From an uncultured Collinsella sp. (GTDB taxonomy: Bacteria > Actinomycetota > Coriobacteriia > Coriobacteriales > Coriobacteriaceae), in assembly GCA_958348565.1 (NCBI GenBank), contig CATVZP010000032.1:1-20467 (forward strand): DNA of 20,467 nt. The letters run 5' to 3'. Under the pieces are notes generated by a model, which was not told the DNA's origin, ran no database searches, and worked only from the letters and a program-made list of their open reading frames with translations. Shown here in pieces: positions 7,786 to 14,949 of this stretch. The position numbers were made by a program, and so were the translations under genes. Numbering within the stretch: position 1 is the first letter of the stretch; each line of letters starts with the position of its first letter.

Positions 7786-8889
7786 GAGCTACCATGGAGT
7801 ACAGCAAGAACCCCCTTTACCCCAACATTTGGAAGCGTCCCTCCCTTTCTAGCGGGTCGCGAGCATATCCTGCGTGACATCAACCGTGGCTTTATCAACG
7901 GCCCGGGAGATCCCAACCTGTCGACTATTTTTACGGGCGCAAGGGGAACGGGCAAGACGGCGCTTCTCTCGCTCCTTTCAGAAACGGCGCTTGAACACGG
8001 CTGGATCGCAGCAAATGTCTCCGCCATGCCAGGCATGCTCGAAGATATTATCGAGCGAACCAAAGAAGCCGCAGATAGCTACCTCTCACAGCCTCACGCG
8101 CGCATAAACGGCGTTCAAATTGGTCCAGTGGACATCGATTGGACATATGCTCAAGAGGCCCAGGGCAACTGGCGCACACGCATGAACGGCATCTTTAAGC
8201 AACTCGAAAAACATGACATCGGACTTCTCATCACCATCGATGAAGTCACCGTCGATCTCGAAGAAATGCTTCAATTTGCCTCTGTTTACCAGCACTTTGT
8301 GCGCGAAGGTAAAAAAGTCGCCCTACTCATGGCAGGACTACCCTACAAAGTATCGGCACTGCTACGCAACGATTCCGTCTCGTTCCTCAGACGTTCCCAA
8401 TATCATCAATTAGGACGAATCACTGACGTTGAAATTGCAAACGCATTCCGCAAAACCGTTGAGGCCGGAGGCCGCTCAATCACACCAGAAGCGCTCGAGG
8501 ATGCTGTGAAGGCCGTCGACGGATTCCCCTACATGATGCAGCTCGTCGGATATCGCACTTGGGATGTTTCGGAGAGCTCGCCCAAAATCAGCGCATCTGA
8601 TGTCCAACAGGGTTCTCTGCTTGCCCGCATGGAACTGCGCGATCGCATTCTCGAAACGACCTATCGGGAGCTTTCCGATAAAGACATTGAGTTTTTACTC
8701 GCGATGCTGCCCGATTCTGGCCCCAGCAGGGTCTCAGAAATTGCCAAGCGTATGGGCGTCGCCAGCAACTATGCAAGCCAATACAAGCGCCGCCTCCTCG
8801 AGGACGGCGTCATCGGAGAGCGCGGGCGTGGTCTCGTTGGCTTCGACATCCCCGCGTTCAGGGAATTCTTGAACGAGAAGGCGTTTTAG
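7759..8889 (+). CDS. AAA ATPase with C-terminal winged helix (ORC/Cdc6-like); natural start out of frame by one base
   Basis: The open frame encodes Walker A GARGTGKT (60-67, counting from a TTG at 7759), Walker B LLITIDE (156-162) and a C-terminal winged helix-turn-helix (about 305-376: LSDKDIEFLLAML ... VSEIAKRMGVASNYASQYKRRLLEDGVI). This is the layout of AAA_16/ORC-like ATP-binding proteins whose function is not settled. The only in-frame start is a TTG inside the upstream repeats without a good ribosome site. A much better start is ATG 7794, with AAAGGAG 5 bases upstream, but it is in another frame and stops near 7876. If one C is removed from the five-C run at 7811-7815, it reads MEYSKNPFTPTFGSVPPFLAG, the expected family N-terminus. 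The gene may thus be frameshifted, phase-variable, decoded by +1 slippage, or mis-sequenced. Confidence 0.8.
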   Translation: MQKLAKLAKELPWSTARTPFTPTFGSVPPFLAGREHILRDINRGFINGPGDPNLSTIFTGARGTGKTALLSLLSETALEHGWIAANVSAMPGMLEDIIERTKEAADSYLSQPHARINGVQIGPVDIDWTYAQEAQGNWRTRMNGIFKQLEKHDIGLLITIDEVTVDLEEMLQFASVYQHFVREGKKVALLMAGLPYKVSALLRNDSVSFLRRSQYHQLGRITDVEIANAFRKTVEAGGRSITPEALEDAVKAVDGFPYMMQLVGYRTWDVSESSPKISASDVQQGSLLARMELRDRILETTYRELSDKDIEFLLAMLPDSGPSRVSEIAKRMGVASNYASQYKRRLLEDGVIGERGRGLVGFDIPAFREFLNEKAF

Positions 8890-8996
8890 CACACCGGAAT
8901 TGTCCGCGGGAGCATCGTTGCATGGCAATCAGCAATCCTCTTGGTAAGGACAGCAAGCATTTCCACCAACACCGATTATCATGCGCTCTTCTTTCC

Positions 8997-9527
8997 TTAA
9001 GAGAGCTTGCGAGCGAGCTCGCGCACCTCTTTCAGCTTGGGCGAGGAGGCCATGCTGTCGCGCTCGGTCATGTCGCTGATGGTGACAATGCCCTGGTCCT
9101 CCCACTTGCAGTACGCGCAGGTTGACTTGTACATAGCGATCGCCGCATCATAGACGCCCTCGCTGTGGCTATCGAGCAAAAAGGCCGTCTTGGTGAACGG
9201 GAAGCCCGTGGCACCGAAGGCGTACAGGCGGTCGATGGCGGCCTTCTCCTGCGCAGTGATATCAAACCAGTAGATGGGCGAGGCGAAGACAACCATGTCG
9301 GCGTCTTTCAGCGACTCGATCACGTCGGCCATGTCATCCTTCTGCACACAGGTGCCCTCATGGGTAAAGCAGTACTGGCATCCCAGACAACCAGCGATCT
9401 TTTTGCCGGCAACGCGGATTACCTCGACCGTATGGCCGGCCTCGCGCGCGGTCTCGGCAAACGCCTCGACCATGGTGTCGGTATTGGCGCCCTTACGCGG
9501 ACTACCACTCAATACAACGATATTCAT
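8997..9527 (-). CDS. Flavodoxin-family NAD(P)H-dependent FMN reductase with Cys cluster
   Basis: A 176-residue cytoplasmic flavoprotein of the NADPH-dependent FMN reductase/flavodoxin_2 group. The FMN phosphate loop is SGSPRKGANTD (7-17) and the second flavin loop ASPIYWFDI. GCLGCQYC with a later Cys (C47, C50, C53, C60) resembles the Cys motif of iron-sulfur flavoproteins (Isf type), so a [4Fe-4S] cluster or a redox-active thiol set is possible; this is inference. The start is supported by AAGGAGAGGG upstream. It is a single-gene unit with its own promoter and a hairpin in its leader. The substrate cannot be told; relatives reduce quinones, nitro- or azo-compounds, or pass electrons between ferredoxin and other acceptors. 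Confidence 0.88.
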   Translation of the reverse strand: MNIVVLSGSPRKGANTDTMVEAFAETAREAGHTVEVIRVAGKKIAGCLGCQYCFTHEGTCVQKDDMADVIESLKDADMVVFASPIYWFDITAQEKAAIDRLYAFGATGFPFTKTAFLLDSHSEGVYDAAIAMYKSTCAYCKWEDQGIVTISDMTERDSMASSPKLKEVRELARKLS

Positions 9528-9543
9528 AGGATTCCCTCTCCTT

Positions 9544-9599
9544 CATGCTGCAGGCGCGCAGCATGTTTTCTTGTAACCAAAACGAATGGAGTTAATCAA
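9544..9599 (-). promoter_or_regulatory. Promoter and leader hairpin of the flavodoxin-family gene
   Basis: The minus strand has a plausible promoter: TTGATT (9599-9594), an 18-base spacer and TACAAG (9575-9570). Directly downstream, an 8-bp perfect stem CATGCTGC (9544-9551) / GCAGCATG (9558-9565) with a 6-base loop sits just before the Shine-Dalgarno, where it could modulate translation. On the plus strand the same stem is followed by TTTTCTT, but no plus-strand gene leads into it. Confidence 0.4.
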
Positions 9600-9660
9600 T
9601 CGCCTCGTTTCAGCTACTCCCTCTCTTTAGAAGAATCGTTGCTGGAGACTTGGCATTAAA

Positions 9661-9681
9661 TAAAGGCACGCCTTATTTCAG
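9661..9681 (-). terminator. Possible terminator overlapping the stop codon of the hydrolase
   Basis: On the minus strand AAATAAGG-CGTG-CCTTTATTT forms a short stem with one bulged base that spans the TAA stop, followed by a T/A-rich tail. It would end the decarboxylase-hydrolase operon. Confidence 0.4.
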
Positions 9682-10644
9682 ATACTCCTCAAAGAATGCC
9701 TTCAGCTTTCCAAACGGAATGATGTCCATCTGATCGTAAAGGTCGGTATGGCTGGCACCAGGGATAATGAGCAATTCCTTGTTGTCCCCGGTCAGCTTGC
9801 CGTACGCGGTTTCGCTGAAATAACGGGAGTGCGCCTTCTCGCCATGCACCAGCAGTACCGCAGAGCGAATTTCGCTGCTGTATTGCAAAATCGGCATATT
9901 CAGGAACGACAGCGAGGACGTCACATTCCAGCCACCGTTGGAGTTCAGGCTGCGGGGATGGTAGCCTCGCGGAGTTTTGTAGTAGGCGTAATAGTCCGCT
10001 AAAAACTGCGGCGCATCCTCCGGTAATGGATCGACCACGCCGCCCACCAGCGCATTGCTGCCGTTTTTATAGTCCTCGGTGCGCTGCGCGTTCAGCGCTT
10101 TCCGCTTTTCAAAGCGCGCCTGCTCGGAATCCTCGGCGTCAAAATAGCCGTTTGCGGTCACGCGGGTCATATCGTACATGGTCATAGCCGCGGTAGCTTT
10201 GATACGGGTGTCTATGGCCGCCGCATTGACTGCCATGCCGCCCCAACCGCAGATACCGATGATGCCGATACGCTCCGGGTCAACGCTTTCCTGCACAGAG
10301 AGGAAATCCACCGCTGCGCAGAAGTCCTCGGTGTTGATGTCCGGCGATGCTACATAGCGGGGTGTGCCGCCGCTCTCGCCGGTATAGGACGGGTCAAAGG
10401 CAATTGCAAAAAAGCCCAACTCCGCCATTTTCTGCGCGTACAGACCGGAGGACTGCTCCTTCACCGCGCCAAAAGGGCCGCTGACGGCGATGGCGGGCAG
10501 CTTGCCTTCCGCGTTCTTAGGCACGTAGACGTCAGCCACCAGCGTGATGCCGTATCGGTTATGGAAGGTCGCCTTGCTGTGCTCAACCTTGTCGCTTTTG
10601 GGAAATACTTTGTCCCATTCCTGCGTCAGATTCAACTGTTCCAT
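9673..10644 (-). CDS. Alpha/beta hydrolase, dienelactone hydrolase/YcjY-like, Cys nucleophile elbow
   Basis: A 323-residue alpha/beta hydrolase. The nucleophile elbow reads GICGWGG (130-136), which puts Cys132 where most esterases have Ser; dienelactone hydrolases also use Cys there. The likely catalytic His is in GASHTDLYD (about His299). An oxyanion-side motif (VSGPFGAVKEQSSG) and DPSYTGESGG are typical of this group, which is often found beside carboxymuconolactone decarboxylase and aldo/keto reductase genes. There is no signal peptide, so it is cytoplasmic. Its start is only 2 bases after the stop of the upstream decarboxylase-cupin gene (TAG-GT-ATG) and its Shine-Dalgarno AAGGAGG lies inside that gene, so the two are translationally coupled. 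The substrate is unknown; an ester, lactone or thioester of an aromatic or xenobiotic compound is plausible. Confidence 0.88.
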   Translation of the reverse strand: MEQLNLTQEWDKVFPKSDKVEHSKATFHNRYGITLVADVYVPKNAEGKLPAIAVSGPFGAVKEQSSGLYAQKMAELGFFAIAFDPSYTGESGGTPRYVASPDINTEDFCAAVDFLSVQESVDPERIGIIGICGWGGMAVNAAAIDTRIKATAAMTMYDMTRVTANGYFDAEDSEQARFEKRKALNAQRTEDYKNGSNALVGGVVDPLPEDAPQFLADYYAYYKTPRGYHPRSLNSNGGWNVTSSLSFLNMPILQYSSEIRSAVLLVHGEKAHSRYFSETAYGKLTGDNKELLIIPGASHTDLYDQMDIIPFGKLKAFFEEYLK

Positions 10645-10646
10645 AC

Positions 10647-11411
10647 CTAAACCTCCTTGTCAGTCGCTTTAAGGTATTGCTCGTCGTCCACGGGCTCCAA
10701 CCACTCGTTGGAGGCCTCCTCGCCCGGAACCTCCACCGCGAGATGGGAGAACCAGCTGTCGGGCGCCGCACCGTGCCAGTGCTTTACGCCTGCGGGAATA
10801 TTTACTACATCGCCGGGGCACAGCTCCTGTGCCGGTTTGCCCCATTCCTGGTAAAACCCTCGGCCAGCCACGCAGACGAGAATCTGCCCGCCGCCGCTTT
10901 TGGCGTGATGGGTGTGCCAGTTGTTGCGGCAGCCTGGCTCGAACGTAACGTTGTAAATGCCGACCTGCTCGGTGGAAAGGGGCGCGAGGTAGCTTTGCCC
11001 GATAAAGTACTTCGCAAATGCGTCGTTGGGGGCACCGATGGGAAAGGCCATCTCGTTTTGATGCTTAGCTCTTGCATCAGCGGCATTGTCATCCGCCCAG
11101 ACCTCCTTCGCCATGCGAAAGGCCGCCCACGCCTTGGGCCATCCCGCATAAAACGCCGCATGCGTAAGGATTTCCGCTATCTCAGCCCTGGTCACGCCAT
11201 TGTTCTTTGCGGACATCAGATGATATTGAAACGAAGAGTCCGTCAGGCCCTGCGCCATTAGGGCAACCACCGTCACTATGCTGCGATCTCGAAGGGAAAG
11301 CCCGTCTTCTCGACTCCAAACCTCGCCGAACAGCACATCGTCATTGAGCTGTGCAAATTTGGGGGCAAAGTCCCCCAGGGCATCCCTGCCCGCTGTCTGC
11401 TTAATCGTCAT
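10647..11411 (-). CDS. Carboxymuconolactone decarboxylase-like domain fused to a cupin
   Basis: A 254-residue two-domain protein. Residues of about 10-110 form a carboxymuconolactone decarboxylase-like all-helical domain with RDRSIVTVVALMAQG and EIAEILTHAAFYAGWPKAW; it lacks the CxxC of AhpD-type peroxidase relatives. Residues of about 140-235 form a cupin with metal ligands NNWHTHH (His166, His168/169) and a second motif PAGVKHWHG (His211, His213). Such fusions are common beside MerR or LysR genes and alpha/beta hydrolases in gut bacteria, but their reaction is unproven. AGGAGG lies 8 bases before the ATG. It is the first intact gene of the operon controlled by the MerR-type promoter at 11623-11653; a dead flavodoxin fragment lies between promoter and gene. 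Confidence 0.9.
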   Translation of the reverse strand: MTIKQTAGRDALGDFAPKFAQLNDDVLFGEVWSREDGLSLRDRSIVTVVALMAQGLTDSSFQYHLMSAKNNGVTRAEIAEILTHAAFYAGWPKAWAAFRMAKEVWADDNAADARAKHQNEMAFPIGAPNDAFAKYFIGQSYLAPLSTEQVGIYNVTFEPGCRNNWHTHHAKSGGGQILVCVAGRGFYQEWGKPAQELCPGDVVNIPAGVKHWHGAAPDSWFSHLAVEVPGEEASNEWLEPVDDEQYLKATDKEV

Positions 11412-11471
11412 GTTTGATTCCTCCTGTCGATGGTTTTGAGTACAAACTGCTTTCGCGCAGCTAAGCCGCGC

Positions 11472-11573
11472 CTAGATTTCCATGCCCATTCGATGCGCCT
11501 GCTCCAGAGCGGGATGCCCGGCGATTTCGCCCACGCCGTTCACGCCGCCGGCGAAAACCGTTCCGGCAAGCGC
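11472..11573 (-). pseudogene. 3' remnant of a flavodoxin-family gene
   Basis: The minus strand keeps 33 codons ending in a stop at 11472-11474: ALAGTVFAGGVNGVGEIAG then HPALEQAHRMGMEI. This matches the usual C-terminus of flavodoxin-family proteins (GxIxGHPALxxAxxMG). The FMN-binding core is missing and no start codon or phosphate loop lies upstream. The deletion has joined the MerR-controlled promoter region almost directly to this tail. Recognition of the family from the tail alone is my inference. Confidence 0.55.
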
Positions 11574-11622
11574 GCGCCTTTGGCGAAAATCCCTTGCACT
11601 CCTTATATATATGACGAAAATA

Positions 11623-11653
11623 AAGGTAATACCTAAACCTAACTTTAGGTCAA
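11623..11653 (-). promoter_or_regulatory. MerR-type promoter/operator facing the decarboxylase-hydrolase operon
   Basis: On the minus strand -35 TTGACC (11653-11648) and a -10-like TACCTT (11628-11623) are separated by 19 bases, the overlong spacer typical of MerR-activated promoters. The spacer region holds the palindrome ACCTAAACCTAACTTTAGGT (11631-11650, plus-strand reading), 7+7 matching bases around a 6-base centre. The layout matches SoxR/MerR-type sites. The adjacent divergent MerR gene is the obvious regulator. Confidence 0.75.
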
Positions 11654-11686
11654 GGAGTAAATTCGAGATTTGTCCGGAGGAGAACC

Positions 11687-12127
11687 ATGTACACAATCGG
11701 ACAGGTGGCGGATATGTTCGGTCTGCCCGTTTCCACGCTGCGCTATTACGACAAGCAGGGATTGTTCCCGGAATTGGAGCGGACATCCGGCATTCGCCGA
11801 TTCGGCGATACGGAACTCGAGGCGCTTCGGGTCATCGAATGCTTAAAGAAGGCTGGGATGGAGATCAAGGACATCCGGCTGTTCATGGAATGGTGCGCGG
11901 AGGGCCCATCGACATATCCCAAGCGCAAGGCCATGTTCGAGGAGCGGAAGGCCCACATGGAATCGGAAATCGCGAACATGAACCGTGCGCTGGATATGTT
12001 GAAGTTCAAATGCTGGTACTACGAGCAGGCGATCCAAGATGGCAACGAGGATAGAGTGAAGGCGCTGATTCCCGACGATTTGCCGGAAGAGATCAAAGAT
12101 ACCTACGATAGCGCCCACGCTCAATAA
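11687..12127 (+). CDS. MerR-family transcriptional regulator (AdhR/NmlR-like)
   Basis: A 146-residue MerR protein. The N-terminal winged helix reads MYTIGQVADMFGLPVSTLRYYDKQGLFP with FGDTELEALRVIECLKKAGM as the second helix pair. A long dimerisation helix follows (KAMFEERKAHMESEIANMNRALDMLKFKCWYYEQA). The effector part is short and carries Cys70 and Cys109, so thiol or aldehyde sensing, as in the AdhR/NmlR group, is possible but unproven. GGAGGAG precedes the ATG. It is divergent from the decarboxylase-cupin/hydrolase operon, and the operator in between (11631-11650) lies about 40 bases before its own start, so it probably controls both directions. Confidence 0.92.
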   Translation: MYTIGQVADMFGLPVSTLRYYDKQGLFPELERTSGIRRFGDTELEALRVIECLKKAGMEIKDIRLFMEWCAEGPSTYPKRKAMFEERKAHMESEIANMNRALDMLKFKCWYYEQAIQDGNEDRVKALIPDDLPEEIKDTYDSAHAQ

Positions 12128-12189
12128 TGCCGCCCGATGCTCAAGGGGCTTTGGCAAGGAGTCGTTTAGGCAGACATGCAAAAAGAAAG

Positions 12190-12214
12190 CCTCCGAACAG
12201 AAGGTTCGGAGGCT
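12190..12214. terminator. Bidirectional terminator between merR and lysR genes
   Basis: A perfect 10-bp stem GCCTCCGAAC (12190-12199) / GTTCGGAGGC (12205-12214) has a 5-base loop. On the minus strand the tail is TTTCTTTTT, a strong terminator for the LysR gene; on the plus strand the tail TGTTATT is weaker but can serve the MerR gene. Confidence 0.85.
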
Positions 12215-12356
12215 GTTATTCCCGTCATTTCGCTGATGGCTTTGCTCTATGGCGACGCCGAAACAACATCGGGCGGTACTCGACGGTATCAAAACGCAAG
12301 CTCAGAAGCCAGTTCCCGTTATTCCCATAGGCATAAGCGCATCTGTTCGCGATTGC

Positions 12357-13256
12357 CTATCGATGCTTTGCCTCGAGCACGGCAGACACCGCATCGAGGA
12401 ACTCCCGCACATGGTCTGCGGGGTGCGGCGAATGAAGCAGCCCGTAAGACACGAGACAGTCCCAATCGGTAGGGACGGTTTTGAGCATGGGGTGGACGTT
12501 GGCCCACAACGGCAGCGTCGCAAGCGCGAGGTCCTCGTTCGCGCCGCGATTGAACACCTCCACCCGATATTGCGGGAAGTCTACGAGCGCGATTTGAGGA
12601 TGATGCAAGAGTATCTCGTCGCGTACGCGGTCGATTTCGGTGTTCCAGCCCCGGCGTATAAGCATAAGACTGTGATTGTGGAGGTCGTCGAATGTGACGA
12701 TGTCGCGTTTGGCGAGCTCGCTGTCGACGGGAACGGCGCACCAGAGCGGCTCGCGCGAAAGCTCGAGGCCCAGGCACCCGCGCTCTTTAAGAAAGGCATC
12801 GTCGAAAATCCCCACCACGATATCCATGTCTTGCCCGAGGTTCGCCAAACCGCGCGCCGCCGAGGGTGTGTTTTCAAACGTGACCACCTGAAGGCTCATG
12901 CCAGGGCAACGTTCCTTCACCTTCGGCCATAGCTTCGTGAGCGGCGTGCTGGGCGTCATGAGCGACACTCCCACGCGGATGATGCGCTTCTCTCCGCGCT
13001 CGGCGACGCGGGCGCGTGCGATTGATTCTTGAGAGTACTGCACGATATGGCGGGCGTCGGCGAGCAGCGACCTGCCTGCTCGCGTAAGCGAAAGCCCCTG
13101 ATGCGATCGGTGGAACAGCGTAAGGCCTAGCCGCGACTCCAGCAGGTTCATCTGCTTGATGACGGCCGTGGGCGTGATGAAGGACTCTTGTGCCGCCTTG
13201 GAGAAGCTGCCCGCCTCCGCCACGCGGATGAAAGTGTCAAGCTGTGGGTTGTACAT
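12357..13256 (-). CDS. LysR-family transcriptional regulator
   Basis: A 299-residue LysR regulator. The N-terminal winged helix reads MYNPQLDTFIRVAEAGSFSK AAQESFITPTAVIKQMNLLE (residues 1-40), followed by the linker helix and a periplasmic-binding-protein-like effector domain (about 90-299, starting KRIIRVGVSLMTPSTPL). The ATG at 13256 is preferred over an in-frame GTG at 13271 because AGGAGG (13266-13261) lies 4 bases before it and inside the longer version. The gene is divergent from an aldo/keto reductase operon, the usual arrangement for a LysR and its target. The effector is unknown. The shared promoter motif at 13290, 17431 and 20343 is a candidate for its binding site. Confidence 0.93.
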   Translation of the reverse strand: MYNPQLDTFIRVAEAGSFSKAAQESFITPTAVIKQMNLLESRLGLTLFHRSHQGLSLTRAGRSLLADARHIVQYSQESIARARVAERGEKRIIRVGVSLMTPSTPLTKLWPKVKERCPGMSLQVVTFENTPSAARGLANLGQDMDIVVGIFDDAFLKERGCLGLELSREPLWCAVPVDSELAKRDIVTFDDLHNHSLMLIRRGWNTEIDRVRDEILLHHPQIALVDFPQYRVEVFNRGANEDLALATLPLWANVHPMLKTVPTDWDCLVSYGLLHSPHPADHVREFLDAVSAVLEAKHR

Positions 13257-13284
13257 CGATCCTCCTGTCACGCATTATGTGCCG

Positions 13285-13352
13285 TATATACCCCATGGTT
13301 ATATCCATCATTCCAACGTGAACTTCTCGCGCGTCAGTAAACGCCGTAGCCT
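13285..13352 (+). promoter_or_regulatory. LysR-type activated promoter of the aldo/keto reductase operon (shared motif, copy 1)
   Basis: ACCCCATGGTTATATCC (13290-13306) lies in a weak palindrome (TATATACC..GGTTATAT, 13285-13304) that includes a T-N11-A. AACTTC follows at 13321-13326 and a -10-like TAGCCT at 13347-13352. The same three elements with identical spacing occur at 17431-17369 (minus) and 20343-20405. If TAGCCT is the -10, the motif is centred near -63, the usual LysR recognition position. Confidence 0.65.
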
Positions 13353-13385
13353 TGTATTCGAAAAGTCACCATTAAGGAGGAGACC

Positions 13386-14234
13386 ATGGAGTATCTGAAG
13401 CTCAACAACGACGTAGAGATGCCCATCGAGGGTTTGGGCACCTTCCTCATGACCCCGGCCGAGGCCGAGGCGGCCGCAACCGCCGCGCTCACGGCTGGCT
13501 ACGAGCACATCGACACCGCCAACGCCTACATGAACGAGCGCGCCGTGGGCCGTGCCATCGCCAAGAGCGGCATCGCACGCGACAAGATCTTCGTCTCCAC
13601 CAAGCTCTGGCCGAGTGTCTACGACGCGGGCATGCCGGCGGTGGACGCCACGCTCCAGCGCCTAGGGCTCGACTACGTCGACATGCTCATCCTGCACCAG
13701 CCGGTAGGCGACTACCTGGCCGCGTGGCGCACGATGGAGGAGGCCTACCGCGCGGGCAAGGTGCGCGCCCTCGGCCTCTCCAACTTCCCGCAAGACAAGA
13801 TTGCCGAGGTCATCGAGGTCGCCGACATCAAGCCGCAGCTCGTGACCGTTGAGTGCCACCCCTACCACGCCCAGCGCGACCTGCGCGCCTACCTCGCGCC
13901 GTACGGCACGGTGATCGAGGCGTGGTACCCGCTCGGCCACGGCGACAAAGGTCTTCTGGAGGAGCCCGTCTTCGTCGCTCTCGCCGAGAAGTACGGCAAG
14001 ACCCCGGCCCAGGTGATCCTGCGCTGGCACGTGCAGATGGGAACCTCCATCATCCCCGGCTCCAAGAATCCCGCCCACATCGCCGACAACGCGAACATCT
14101 TCGACTTCTCCCTCACCGAAGACGAGATGGCCGAGATTGCCAAGCTCGACGGGACCATGACCTACTACACCGCCACTGAGGAAGCACTCGCGGGCTACCT
14201 GGCCATACGCCCCGATTTCGACGCGCAGGAGTAG
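13386..14234 (+). CDS. Aldo/keto reductase, 2,5-diketogluconate reductase (DkgA-like) group
   Basis: A 282-residue cytoplasmic (beta/alpha)8 NADPH-dependent reductase of small carbonyl compounds. The catalytic tetrad is visible: Asp43 and Tyr48 in IDTANAY, Lys73 in STKLW and His104 in LILHQP. The NADP-binding end shows GLSNF, the ECHPY strand and SIIPGSKNPAHI. AAGGAGGAG precedes the ATG. It leads an operon with an exported flavodoxin 46 bases downstream and an EFR1 protein beyond, divergent from LysR. Its first residues (MEYLKLNNDV) closely match those of the gene cut off at the right end of the window (MDYITLNNGV), so the two are paralogues. Natural substrates cannot be read from sequence. 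Confidence 0.93.
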   Translation: MEYLKLNNDVEMPIEGLGTFLMTPAEAEAAATAALTAGYEHIDTANAYMNERAVGRAIAKSGIARDKIFVSTKLWPSVYDAGMPAVDATLQRLGLDYVDMLILHQPVGDYLAAWRTMEEAYRAGKVRALGLSNFPQDKIAEVIEVADIKPQLVTVECHPYHAQRDLRAYLAPYGTVIEAWYPLGHGDKGLLEEPVFVALAEKYGKTPAQVILRWHVQMGTSIIPGSKNPAHIADNANIFDFSLTEDEMAEIAKLDGTMTYYTATEEALAGYLAIRPDFDAQE

Positions 14235-14280
14235 CGCTCAGACGATAACGGACCAACCAAGCCAACGGAGGAGATGCCCC

Positions 14281-14907
14281 ATGACCGCAAACCCGACCGT
14301 GACCAGAAGAAACTTCCTACTCGGAGCCGCGCTGTGCGCAACGATGCTCTCCGGTTGCAACCAGGGTGACGGCGGCCAAGCCGCCGCCGAGGACCAGCCC
14401 GCCGCCACGCCCGCTGCAGGCGGCAACGTCCTCGTGGCCTACTACTCGGCACAGGGCCACACCGCTGCCGTAGCTCAGACCATCGCCGACGAGCTCGGCG
14501 CCGATCTCTTTAAGGTGACGCCTACGGAGCCCTACTCCGACGATGACCTCGACTGGACCGACGACAGTAGCCGCGTGACCCGCGAGCACGAGGACGAGAG
14601 CCTGCGCGACGTCGAGCTTACGCAGGTCACGCCGGACGGCTGGGAGAACTACGACACCGTGCTCGTGGGGTATCCCATCTGGTGGGGCATCGCGGCCTGG
14701 CCCATCGACAACTTCATCTCAGGCAACGACTGGGACGGCAAGACGGTGCTCCCGTTCTGCACCTCTTCCTCCTCGAGTCTTGGCCGGAGCGGCGAGCTAC
14801 TCGCCGAGGCCGCGGGCAGCGGGGAGTGGCAGGAGGGCCAGCGCTTCTCGTCCAGTGTGGACGAGTCCGGGGTTCGTGATTGGGTCGCCGGTCTCGGCCT
14901 GGCATAA
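14281..14907 (+). CDS. Exported flavodoxin-like lipoprotein with Tat-type signal
   Basis: A 208-residue protein. The N-terminus has a twin-arginine motif TRRNFLLG (8-15), a hydrophobic stretch and a lipobox LSGC with Cys26, so it is probably exported folded with bound FMN and anchored outside. After an Ala/Pro-rich linker the flavodoxin domain begins at about residue 49: VLVAYYSAQGHTAAVAQTIA (FMN phosphate loop) and GYPIWWGIAAWPIDNFI (isoalloxazine loop), ending in a shortened C-terminal part (about 155 residues, flavodoxin_4 type). GGAGGAG is upstream. Placement between an aldo/keto reductase and an EFR1 protein suggests an electron-transfer chain reaching the cell surface; that is inference. 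Confidence 0.9.
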   Translation: MTANPTVTRRNFLLGAALCATMLSGCNQGDGGQAAAEDQPAATPAAGGNVLVAYYSAQGHTAAVAQTIADELGADLFKVTPTEPYSDDDLDWTDDSSRVTREHEDESLRDVELTQVTPDGWENYDTVLVGYPIWWGIAAWPIDNFISGNDWDGKTVLPFCTSSSSSLGRSGELLAEAAGSGEWQEGQRFSSSVDESGVRDWVAGLGLA

Positions 14908-14949
14908 GCAATTAGAGATGGCAGACCGCTGACAATCTGGGAGTTTCGA

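Noticed and set aside
8890..8996. Search for a small gene or terminator between the ATPase and the flavodoxin-family gene
   Set aside because: Only a weak CTCTT/AAGAG stem without a T run is visible; nothing can be supported.
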